The notes under the pieces: generated by a model
Database searches by the model: none
What the model was told of the DNA's origin: nothing
What the model saw: the letters and a program-made list of their open reading frames with translations, nothing else
Shown here: in pieces, positions 5,874 through 13,500 of the stretch
Position numbering within the stretch: position 1 is the first letter of the stretch
Layout: each line of letters begins with the position of its first letter
Source of the DNA: JBLHKE01 sp047619485
Lineage (GTDB): Bacteria; Verrucomicrobiota; Verrucomicrobiia; Verrucomicrobiales; DEV007
Direction: 5' to 3'
Length of the DNA: 13,684 nucleotides
Assembly (NCBI GenBank): GCA_047619485.1
Contig: JBLHKE010000122.1
Span: 1-13,684, forward strand
Made by a program: the position numbers and the translations under genes

Positions 5874-7328
5874 TCACTCCTTGAAGAACTCATTCGCGAA
5901 GGCACTCGCCTTGGCCTCAGCTGGCGTACCGAGCGCCTGGAAGACACGCCACGACTGCTTCTTGCGCTCCGGCCAGGTCTCGGTGCCTTTCCTCACCGTC
6001 CACAGCCCGAGATTCAAACCGCCCTCGCGCTCGTGATCGATCCAGCGGTGGTAGTGGAAGGCCTCGATGCTCTCGAGCGGCTTCATGTTTCGCCACGCGT
6101 AGACGATGGCGGCTGCCTGGAGTTTCTCCGCGTCGGGTTTGCGATTCGCGGTGTGGTAACCCTGCTCGGATAGGAGCACGCTGCGTACGGTTTTCCCCCG
6201 GTAGAGAAATGGCGGCTGCCGCAGGAAGAGATCGAGCTGCTCGATGTTCTTCATGGTGATCAGCGGGGTGTCGAAGTTAGCATGCGCCTTCTTGTCCTCC
6301 CAGGTCCTCGGGTTGAACAGATCATCGGGATACGGGTGGAAGGCGACGCCCCACTCGAAATCGCCGCACTGCCCGCTATGCTCATTGAGCAAATTGAGTA
6401 GGTGGCGCGGTTTATAGAAGCGCTTCGGGTCTGGCTGGTGCGAACTGTTCCAGTGGTGCGTCAGCGAGATGAATACCCTGCCGTGCGGGTCGAAACTGCG
6501 CACCGAGTAGTAGGCGACGCGCAGCGCACGCTGGTACTCGTCCATGTAATCGCTCGCAGTTTTTTCCCCGGCGTTGGTCCAGACCCAGCCAGCGTCGACC
6601 TCGTTGCCGACGATCCAGTGGCTGATGCGCCCGTGCGGGAAACCCGGCTTGCAGTAGCGCTCTGCCAGGTAGCGCACGCAGCCCGCGAAGGCTTCGGCAC
6701 CGGCGGCACTGGTCATGTCCGGCAGGGCATACTGCGCCGCGGGGTCGCAGTCGGGGTGGGCTAGCACCGGCGTCCGCGGTGGCACCAGCAGGATCGCCGA
6801 GACGACGATACCGTTTTCATGTGCGAATGTTAGTAACCGGTCGAGCGATTGTACCTGGCCCTGAGAAAATTTCTGCCGCAGGAGGATGTTGACGGTGATG
6901 TGGCCCACCCCGAGTTCGACGAGATCCGGGAACAGCTCCGGTGCGGGATGGATTCCGCCGACCCCTTTGCGATTCTTGGCGACCATCGGTTTCAGGCCCG
7001 GGTGGGCGGCCGCCTCGCTTACATCAGTGGCGTAGACTGGTAGCGCGCCGCCGAGCGCCCAGCTCGAGTAGATGCGGTCATAGCCGGAAGCGGTGCGGCG
7101 CGGGATGACGGCCTCGAAAGTGCCGCGCTGATTCTGGTAGGGAATGCTCTCGGAGAGTTCACCGTGGGGCAACACTTCACGCAGCAGCGGTGGCGCCGGC
7201 ACCTGGATCTGCGCCGCGTTGCCAGTGATCGTCACCTTGTCTACACCGACCACGACAGAGGTGATCGCGGCAGTGGAGAACGACGAGAAAGTGAAGACAA
7301 TGAGTGCTGGAAGAAGAATTCGGTTCAT
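5874..7328 (-). CDS. DUF5722 protein, putative TIM-barrel glycosidase
   Basis: A 484-residue exported protein. The ATG at 7326-7328 starts the signal peptide MNRILLPALIVFTFSSFSTA; an in-frame upstream start at 7370 would add 14 residues before it and is rejected. An N-terminal beta-region (about 22-110) precedes a barrel resembling clan GH-A enzymes: 'LGVGHITVNILLRQKFS' , 'ENGIVVSAILLVPPR', 'ISHWIVGNEVDAGWVW' with Asn242-Glu243 as the likely acid/base pair after strand 4, 'WGVAFHPYPDDLF', and 'VLLSEQGYHTANR' with Glu388 as likely nucleophile on strand 7. The 145-residue gap between the two glutamates is normal for the clan. I recognise the overall pattern as DUF5722. Substrate unknown. No Shine-Dalgarno. 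Secretion and neighbouring esterase suggest polysaccharide breakdown or remodelling. Confidence 0.8.
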   Translation of the reverse strand: MNRILLPALIVFTFSSFSTAAITSVVVGVDKVTITGNAAQIQVPAPPLLREVLPHGELSESIPYQNQRGTFEAVIPRRTASGYDRIYSSWALGGALPVYATDVSEAAAHPGLKPMVAKNRKGVGGIHPAPELFPDLVELGVGHITVNILLRQKFSQGQVQSLDRLLTFAHENGIVVSAILLVPPRTPVLAHPDCDPAAQYALPDMTSAAGAEAFAGCVRYLAERYCKPGFPHGRISHWIVGNEVDAGWVWTNAGEKTASDYMDEYQRALRVAYYSVRSFDPHGRVFISLTHHWNSSHQPDPKRFYKPRHLLNLLNEHSGQCGDFEWGVAFHPYPDDLFNPRTWEDKKAHANFDTPLITMKNIEQLDLFLRQPPFLYRGKTVRSVLLSEQGYHTANRKPDAEKLQAAAIVYAWRNMKPLESIEAFHYHRWIDHEREGGLNLGLWTVRKGTETWPERKKQSWRVFQALGTPAEAKASAFANEFFKE

Positions 7329-7344
7329 CGTGATCGGATACCGA

Positions 7345-7377
7345 TGACCACGAATCGCACCGATCGCCACGGATTTT
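7345..7377. repeat. CACGAAT/CACGGAT-type degenerate repeat in 5' leader
   Basis: The stretch reads GACCACGAATCGCACC then GATCGCCACGGATTTT, three loose copies of (C)CACSRAT on the plus strand, or 'ATCCGTGGCGATCGGTGCG' in the direction of the DUF5722 transcript. Next to it ATCGG-ATA-CCGAT (7333-7345) forms a short hairpin just before the start codon. Phrases like this are scattered in intergenic DNA of many environmental bacteria. It lies in the untranslated leader of the DUF5722 gene; any regulatory role is a guess. Confidence 0.35.
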
Positions 7378-7470
7378 CTTCTGAGTCGATTGAATCATCC
7401 CGGTGGGTGATTTGCTCAAGGGATCAAGCACCACATGTTTCACCTTACGGTGTGAGGTGTTGACTCAATC

Positions 7471-7637
7471 TTAAGGGCACCTCCGAAAACCTCATGCGGG
7501 CTGGAGCTTGATAAAATCCCCGCTGTCTTCGTTGCTAAAGCGCCCACTATCACCAGATAGCTTAGCGTTTATCGCCTCGCCAGCGGGAATCTTCTCTGCG
7601 CCCCATTTCCACAGCAGGTTTCCGGAGCTGCCCTTAA
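7471..7637. mobile_element. 167-bp inverted-repeat element flanked by TTAA
   Basis: The left end TTAAGGGCACCTCCGAAAAC (7471-7490) and the reverse complement of the right end, TTAAGGGCAGCTCCGGAAAC (7618-7637), agree at 18 of 20 bases, and the match continues for CCT. If TTAA is the target duplication, the element proper is GGGCACC...GCCC with a 4-bp palindromic duplication, as some IS families make. The interior is too short for a transposase, so this is a MITE-like or deleted IS form. The minus strand carries an open frame described separately. Confidence 0.65.
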
Positions 7638-7650
7638 AAGCCTGTCGGGC
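7492..7650 (-). pseudogene. 52-residue open frame, possible decayed gene end
   Basis: On the minus strand the frame from 7650 to a TGA at 7492-7494 reads through the inverted-repeat element and gives protein-like sequence: 'GNLLWKWGAEKIPAGEAINA' followed by 'KLSGDSGRFSNEDSGDFIKL' and QPA. An in-frame TAA lies at 7651-7653 and no ATG is present. I do not recognise a family. It could be the C-terminal remnant of a gene captured by the element, or a chance frame. Confidence 0.3.
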
Positions 7651-7793
7651 TTAGAGGATTCGAGCAAAACGTTTTAGAATTCCGATCCAGTTACGCATGC
7701 TGGAGAGAATTTAAATGGATTTAATGACGATCCAGCAGGCGTATCTGGGCGAATTCTAAAATGATTCTTGCCGGATCGGGTAAGTCCGACAGG
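7641..7793. mobile_element. 153-bp near-complete palindrome, MITE-like
   Basis: The left arm starts CCTGTCGGGCTTA and the reverse complement of the right end starts CCTGTCGGACTTA. Matching continues inward with few gaps through TTTTAGAATTC (7673-7683 against 7751-7761), CCAG-TACGC and TGCTGGA, to a centre near 7717. Each arm is about 70-75 bp, so a single strand can fold into one long hairpin. It starts 3 bp after the previous element ends. No coding capacity. The ends resemble IS termini; no clear target duplication. Confidence 0.75.
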
Positions 7794-7921
7794 TTCTTGA
7801 GGCATCCGGGTGCCGCTTACGCCAATCGGTGACATCAAAGCTGCGCTCGCAAGTAGATCCGGGGGACAGCCCGCTCATCTGCGACACCCGCGAGGCGCTA
7901 CTCGCGGCCTGGTTGCAGTAA
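7784..7921 (+). pseudogene. 45-residue open frame, possible gene remnant
   Basis: Between a TAA at 7781-7783 and a TAA at 7919-7921 the plus strand encodes 'LRSQVDPGDSPLICDTREAL' followed by LAAWLQ. The end of the frame looks like the C-terminus of a real protein, and the upstream part is cut off by the palindromic element. There is no start codon with context and no family that I recognise. It may be the tail of a gene interrupted by the insertion. Confidence 0.3.
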
Positions 7922-7925
7922 GCGC

Positions 7926-7947
7926 GCGAATTTTAGCCCGCTAGCAG
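7926..7947 (+). repeat. Short match to the core of elements A and B
   Basis: CGAATTTTAGCCCGCTAGCAG here resembles GAATTTTCGCCCAGCAGCA in copy A and GAATTTTAGCCAGCACCA in copy B, preceded in each by GCGC. The match does not clearly extend further, so it may be a remnant or chance. Confidence 0.25.
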
Positions 7948-7991
7948 CGAATGCGTCGATGTTCGGAATGATGGCGCACGGGCTTCCGCGC

Positions 7992-8020
7992 TTGACATGG
8001 CAATCGCAAATATCTAGAAG
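7992..8020 (+). promoter_or_regulatory. Candidate sigma-70 promoter
   Basis: A perfect -35 box TTGACA (7992-7997) is followed 17 bp later by TAGAAG (8015-8020), a weak -10 match. The position, about 54 bp before the ATG of the two-domain protein, is right for its promoter. The leader in between is unusually rich in pyrimidines (8034-8060). Confidence 0.5.
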
Positions 8021-8073
8021 CGTTATTTACGAGCCCCTCCCTCCCTCACCTCACCTCGTAACCCAAATTCCTC

Positions 8074-9642
8074 ATGTCCTCCCTCCTCACTCACGATTTA
8101 CTGTATTACTGCACTGCGGTAGCGGCCATCATAGCGACTGCCCAACCCGGAGCCGATGCGTCCGTGATTCCGATCACCGCGATCGAGGCATTCCAGCAAG
8201 GCGACAGCGCCGTCGGTGGGGACGGTGCCTACGACCGCGTGACTGACGGATCGGGAATGACCATGGCTGAGCCGGACGATCCTTCGACCTGGTTGGCCGA
8301 CAACGCCTGGGAAGCTGATTGGCAGGGGCAAAACACCAACTTCGAAGACCAGACTGCCAACTGGGTCGTGCTTGATCTCGGATCCGCACAGGCAACCTTG
8401 GATACCATGTATCTGTGGAATGTGAATGAGGGCAACCATGCCGCTCGTGGGGTGATGAACTTCGAGGTGTTCAGCGCCACCGCCCCGACAGTAACCCCAC
8501 CCGTGACCGGGGAGATCAACCAGAACTACGACTTCACATCCGGCCAATGGACTGCGCTCGGGTCGGGCTTTCTAACACAGGGAACTGGAAATATTGGTCT
8601 CACGCCCGACGCGTTCGACATCAGTGAGGGCGCTGGCGCACGCTACATCGGGATCCGTTTCGATAGTGCTCACGCCAACGACCTCGACCGAGTTGGTCTT
8701 TCGGAGGTGGCCTTCAGTGACGTCGCCGATGCCAACGCCGCCACGCTCGGAGAACCCGGCACGCCGGTCGACCCACCGGAGCCACCCGATCCGCCAGCTG
8801 TGTTTATCCCGATCACCAACGTGTTTGCATTCCACCAAGGCGACAGCTTGGACGCTGACGGATCCACCCTGCGGGTCTTCGATGCATCGATCAATACGAC
8901 CCCCGATCCTGACGACCCGGAGACGTGGACACATTCCAATGCTTGGCAAGACGACTGGCAAGGCTTCGAAGCGCCTGGGGTGACTCCCAATGGCACCTGG
9001 GCGGTGCTCGATCTGGGCGAAGCAGTGAACAATATCCAAACACTCCTGCTGTGGAACGTCAACGAGGGTAGCCACAGCGCCCGTGGCATGAACGAGTTTA
9101 AGTTGCACACCGCGACCGCGCCGACGTTACCGCCCCCGGCTGCTAGCGGAAATCGGACGCCTTATGATTTCGCCAGTGGCGGCTGGACGGTGTTCGGTGA
9201 CACTCGAACCCTCGGTGAGGCGAGCGAACTAACGGCTGAGCCTCTGACGGCGAGCTATGACCTGACTGGGATCGCCCCGACGCGCTACCTCGGGATCGAA
9301 ATTTTGAGCAACCACGGGGCGTCCGATCGGGTTGGGTTCGCCCACGCGGTCGTCCTCAAAGGAACTGGGCCGGGTCAGCGATTCGAAATCATCGACATCG
9401 ACATCTCTGAGGTAGAATCAGATCGGATTACGATCACCTGGCGCTCCAGACCTGGGCAGCTCTACGGGCTGGCCTATTCCCACGATCTGGGGAGCTGGAT
9501 CGAGCTGAGCGACGGTGAACTCGGGCAGGCGGACGCCGCGACCACCAGCTATACAGAAATCCAGCCCGGAGATGGAGACACACCCGCGATCTCATCGCGA
9601 CCTCGGCGCTACTATCAAGTTTTCGAGATACCACCCGATTAA
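8074..9642 (+). CDS. Secreted protein with two tandem discoidin-like domains
   Basis: A 522-residue protein. The N-terminus (MSSLLTHDLLYYCTAVAAII...ADA) is a weak signal peptide. Two related domains follow, about residues 31-235 and 243-428, joined by a proline-rich linker 'GTPVDPPEPPDPPA'. Shared landmarks are F.QGDS, AWQDDWQGF (AWEADWQGQ in domain 1), W.VLDLG, LWNVNEG.H.ARG and RY[IL]GI; this pattern fits a galactose-binding-like (F5/8 type C) jelly roll. The tail (about 432-522) has 'ITITWRSRPGQLYGLAYSHD' then 'LGSWIEL', a fibronectin-III-like module frequent in verrucomicrobial surface proteins. There is no PEP-CTERM. The next gene has one further copy of the domain, closer to domain 2 in the DDWQGF box, so local duplication is likely. 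Role probably carbohydrate or surface binding. No Shine-Dalgarno. Confidence 0.8.
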   Translation: MSSLLTHDLLYYCTAVAAIIATAQPGADASVIPITAIEAFQQGDSAVGGDGAYDRVTDGSGMTMAEPDDPSTWLADNAWEADWQGQNTNFEDQTANWVVLDLGSAQATLDTMYLWNVNEGNHAARGVMNFEVFSATAPTVTPPVTGEINQNYDFTSGQWTALGSGFLTQGTGNIGLTPDAFDISEGAGARYIGIRFDSAHANDLDRVGLSEVAFSDVADANAATLGEPGTPVDPPEPPDPPAVFIPITNVFAFHQGDSLDADGSTLRVFDASINTTPDPDDPETWTHSNAWQDDWQGFEAPGVTPNGTWAVLDLGEAVNNIQTLLLWNVNEGSHSARGMNEFKLHTATAPTLPPPAASGNRTPYDFASGGWTVFGDTRTLGEASELTAEPLTASYDLTGIAPTRYLGIEILSNHGASDRVGFAHAVVLKGTGPGQRFEIIDIDISEVESDRITITWRSRPGQLYGLAYSHDLGSWIELSDGELGQADAATTSYTEIQPGDGDTPAISSRPRRYYQVFEIPPD

Positions 9643-9696
9643 TACGATAGATTTCAAAAAAGATGCAAATAGCTTAGAAATTAGAGTATTTTAAAG

Positions 9697-9723
9697 TGGA
9701 CTACCTTTGTCCGATTGTATAAA
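9697..9723 (+). promoter_or_regulatory. Candidate promoter of the PEP-CTERM gene
   Basis: TATAAA (9718-9723) sits in a sharply AT-rich stretch 33 bp before the ATG. TGGACT (9697-9702), 15 bp upstream, is a four-of-six -35 match with a short spacer. The shift to AT-rich DNA from 9643 to 9755 suggests the gene has its own promoter and is not only read from its upstream paralogue. Confidence 0.4.
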
Positions 9724-9755
9724 AAAATCCCCTTCCTCCACTTCTAGAAAAAATC

Positions 9756-10460
9756 ATGATTAAAAAATTACTCCTCACACTCCTCACACCAGCACTCGCA
9801 CTCGTCGCTATTGACACCGCCTCCGCCGCAGTGGTTCTGCCAGTGGGCATCGAAGGCTTTCACCAAGGCGACGGCGCTCCTGGCGGCGACGGCTCGATCA
9901 CACGTGCCATCGACGGCTCAGGAATGACGAAACCGGACGCCAACGCCCCTGCTACCTGGACCACCGCTGGAAGTGCTTGGCAGGACGACTGGCAAGGATT
10001 CGATACGCCGGGCACTTCAAACGAGACATGGGCGGTGGTCGATCTCGGTGGCCCAACGGCAAACCTCGACCAGATGTATCTCTGGAATGTTAATGAGGGA
10101 GCTCACAGCGACCGTGGTACCAACAGCTTCAATATTTGGTATGCAACCTCACCGACTCTTGCACCTCCAACCACTGGCGGAACTCCAACGGCCTATGGGT
10201 TTGGCAGCGGAGGCTGGACACAACTCGGCGGTTCGCTGACTCTAACGCAAGGATCAGAGGCCGCCGGCCTCAGTCCCGACGCGTTTAACATCGCGGGCGC
10301 TTCCGGAGCGCAGTACATCGGGATCGAGATGCTCACCAACCATGGCGCTGGAGACCGCACCGGGCTTGCTGAAATTGCATTCACGACAGTTGTTCCTGAG
10401 CCAGGCTCGATCGCACTCGTTTTCGTCGGGCTTGCCGGGCTGCTTCGCCGCCGCCGTTAA
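9756..10460 (+). CDS. PEP-CTERM protein with one discoidin-like domain
   Basis: A 234-residue protein with a signal peptide MIKKLLLTLLTPALALVA...ASA, one copy (about 26-205) of the domain found twice in the preceding gene, and a C-terminal sorting signal: VPEP at 213-216, then a hydrophobic segment 'GSIALVFVGLAGLL' and the basic end RRRR. Shared boxes with the neighbour include HQGD, AWQDDWQGFDTPG, W.VVDLG, LWNVNEGAHSDRG and 'YIGIEMLTNHGAGDRTGLAE'. PEP-CTERM proteins are processed by an exosortase, usually with exopolysaccharide or biofilm association; no exosortase is in this window. The domain is probably a sugar-binding jelly roll. A strong terminator follows. No Shine-Dalgarno; the leader has CCTTCCTCC upstream. 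Confidence 0.9.
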   Translation: MIKKLLLTLLTPALALVAIDTASAAVVLPVGIEGFHQGDGAPGGDGSITRAIDGSGMTKPDANAPATWTTAGSAWQDDWQGFDTPGTSNETWAVVDLGGPTANLDQMYLWNVNEGAHSDRGTNSFNIWYATSPTLAPPTTGGTPTAYGFGSGGWTQLGGSLTLTQGSEAAGLSPDAFNIAGASGAQYIGIEMLTNHGAGDRTGLAEIAFTTVVPEPGSIALVFVGLAGLLRRRR

Positions 10461-10509
10461 GATTTCGCCAACGCGGTGATCGGCCGCAGAACATCTTCAA
10501 TTTTACCGA

Positions 10510-10534
10510 GAAAGCCCGCTTTATGCGGGCTTTC
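10510..10534 (+). terminator. Intrinsic terminator after the PEP-CTERM gene
   Basis: GAAAGCCCGC (10510-10519) pairs perfectly with GCGGGCTTTC (10525-10534) across a 5-nt loop, followed by TTCGCTT. It lies 50 nt after the PEP-CTERM stop. The T-tract is interrupted, but the A-rich 5' side and 10-bp stem are typical. It ends only 7 nt before the next gene's ATG. Confidence 0.8.
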
Positions 10535-10541
10535 TTCGCTT

Positions 10542-13500
10542 ATGAACTCACTGCGAATATCGTCGGCGTTTCTGGCACTGGTCGGTGTCGTCGCCTGCGG
10601 CCCGAAGCAAGGCGTTGAATCGACTAGCGATCACAGGCCGCCAGCACCCGCTGTGACTCCAGAACTGCGCTTCCCCGATCGGGAGGAACTTGTCGCCAGC
10701 AAGTTCTCGGCGAGGGCGCCTGCCAAACCTAAGGGCGAAACGCTTTTCGAAACCATCGATGCAGGGGAGAGCGGCATGGACTTTGTCCACCGCTGGGAGT
10801 TCAATGAAAAGACCAGTAAGCTATTCGACCGCGTCGAGGCTGGTGGTGGGGTGAGCGTTGGTGATATCGACGGCGATGGCTTACCGGATGTGTTTCTGAC
10901 CCGCCCGATCGGTGGCGCCCGGCTGTATCGGAATCTTGGCGGGTTCCGCTTTGAGGACATCACCGTGGCCGCCGGACTTGCTGGGAATGGGTCAGAGTTC
11001 TCATCCGGAGCCTCCTTCGCCGATATCGACAACGATGGTGATCTCGATCTCGGCGTGTGCGGCTTCGACTGTCCCACGCGACTTTACATCAATGATGGCA
11101 AAGGCGTTTTTATCGATCGGGCAGCCGAACTCGGACTGGGGTTTACCGGTTCCGGTATCATGATGGCGTTCTCGGATTATGATCGGGATGGCGATCTCGA
11201 CGCCTTCCTCGCTACCAATCGATACGCTGTCAACCTAGCCGATCCACGCTTCGACAAGGGCAAATTTGTATCAACTCTTCTGCAGCGAGGCGCAGACGGG
11301 AGCGCGACTTTCCCCTCGTATCTCGACGAGCTGTGGGGGACGGTTGAACGCCCCGGAGCGAACCCGTGGATCATCCGCACCGGCCAGCGAGGCCGCCTGT
11401 TCCGCAACGATGGGGGGAAATTCGCCGAGGTCGGAGAGAGCGCCGGTCTGCACGATCGCGGCATGACATTGTCGGCGACCTGGTGGGATCACAATGGCGA
11501 CGGCTGGCCCGATCTGTATGTCGCCAACGACTTCATGGGACCCGATCGGCTGTATGAGAATCAGAGAGACGGCACTTTCCGGGACGTCGCCCCTGAGGTT
11601 TTACCGCAGGTCCCGTGGTACTCGATGGGCAGCGACGTCGGCGATATCAACAACGATGGCCGCGAGGATTTCATCGCCACAGACATGGCTGGTTCGACGC
11701 ATTACAAATCGAAACTGGCGATGGGTGACATGGACAAGTTCGCCTGGTTTCTCGAGAGCGGGGCACCACGTCAGTACATGCGCAACGCGGTCTACCTGAA
11801 CACCGGGTCGGGCCGCAAGATGGAGGTCGCGCAGCAGCTCGGGCTCAGCGCTTCCGACTGGACCTGGTCACCGAAGTTCGGCGACTTCGACTGCGACGGC
11901 TGGCTCGATATCTTCATCACCAACGGCATGACCGCCGACCTGTTCAATAGCGATTCGCGCCGCCAGAATCAGCTCGGAGCAAAGACTCCGCTAACCGATC
12001 AGGAGCCAAAACGCGACACCAACATGGCGCTCCGCAACCGCGGCGCTGGCGAGATGGCCTTCGAAGATGTCGGCAAAAAATGGGGGCTAGCTGAAGCGAA
12101 CGCCAGTTTCGGCGCGGCGCTGGCCGACCTCGATCTAGATGGCGATCTCGACATCATCGTGAACCGGTTCAAGGAGCCGGTGGCACTCTACCGCAACGGC
12201 GCTGACGGCGAGCGGGTGCAGGTGAAATTGTTCGGCCGCCACAGCAATTCCCACGGACTCGGGGCAACCGTCGTGGTGAAGGCCGGTGACACGACGCAGA
12301 CCCGAACGCTGACGCTTTCGCGAGGGGTGCTCTCGACCAACGAACCGGTCATCCAATTCGGTCTCGGCGAGGCGCGGCACATTGACAAACTCACCGTGCG
12401 TTGGCCGAGCGGGCACCAGCAGCAGTTCGACCAACTCGACGCTGATAAATTCTACGAGATCACCGAACCCGCGACCGCACCACCAGCGATCGATTCGATT
12501 GCGCCGCCGGAGCCCCCGGCGCTATATGTACGCGACGAGCAATTTCCTGATCAGCGGCATGCAGAATTGGAGTTCGATGATTTTTCCGATCAGCCTCTGT
12601 TGCCGAATCGCCTCTCCCGCCTCGGACCAGGAATTGCCATCGGCGATGTCGATGGCGATGGCGACGAGGACGCTTACATCGGCGGCGCCCTCGGATCGGC
12701 TGGAGCGATTTGGCTGCGCGAGAGTGAAGGGTGGGCACCCGATATTCGCAACCAGGTCATCTTCAAAAGTGGAGAATCGCATGAAGACATGGGAGCTCTG
12801 TTCTTCGATGCAGAGGGCGATGGCGATGCCGATCTCTATGTGGTGAGCGGTGGAGTTGAGTTGCCGAAGGGATCGGGCAACTACCGTGACCGGCTCTACC
12901 TCAACGATGGCAGCGGAGCTTTCCGAGTGGCACTGGACGGGGCTCTTCCAGCGGTCGCCGATAGCGGTTCCTGCGTAGTAGCAGCAGACTACGACCAAGA
13001 TGGCGACCTCGATCTATTCGTCGGCGGGCGCGTGGTGCCACGCGAATATCCAACGTCCCCGCCCAGCCGCCTGTTGCGTAACGATTCGAGCAATGAAGGT
13101 GTCCAGTTCTCCGATGTGACAGCTGCAGTCGCTCCAGCATTACGGCAAGTTGGGATGGTCACCGCCGCGCTATGGTCGGACGCGGACAACGATGGCGATC
13201 AGGACCTTCTCATCACCTGCGAATGGGGGTCGGTGAAGCTGTTGCGCAACGTCGATGGAAAACTCGAAGATGCGACCGAGTCGAGCGGTGTAGCGAACCT
13301 ACTGGGTTGGTGGAATGGGATCGCTGGCGGCGACATCGATGCGGACGGCGACATTGACTACGCGGTCGCGAATTTCGGCCTGAACACCAAGTATCACCCA
13401 ACGCCAGATAGTCCTGCGGTGCTCTACTACGGAGATTTTTCTGGCGACGGTCGGATGCGTATCGTCGAAGCGAAACAGACTGCGGATGGCGTGTTGCCGG

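Noticed and set aside
7471..7793. Possible CRISPR array or tandem repeat
   Set aside because: The similarities are inverted end pairs of two distinct elements, not regularly spaced direct repeats with spacers.
8098..9110. Antisense frames of 149, 178 and 146 residues in the two-domain gene
   Set aside because: They mirror the coding frame of a well-supported protein and show no domain or start signal.
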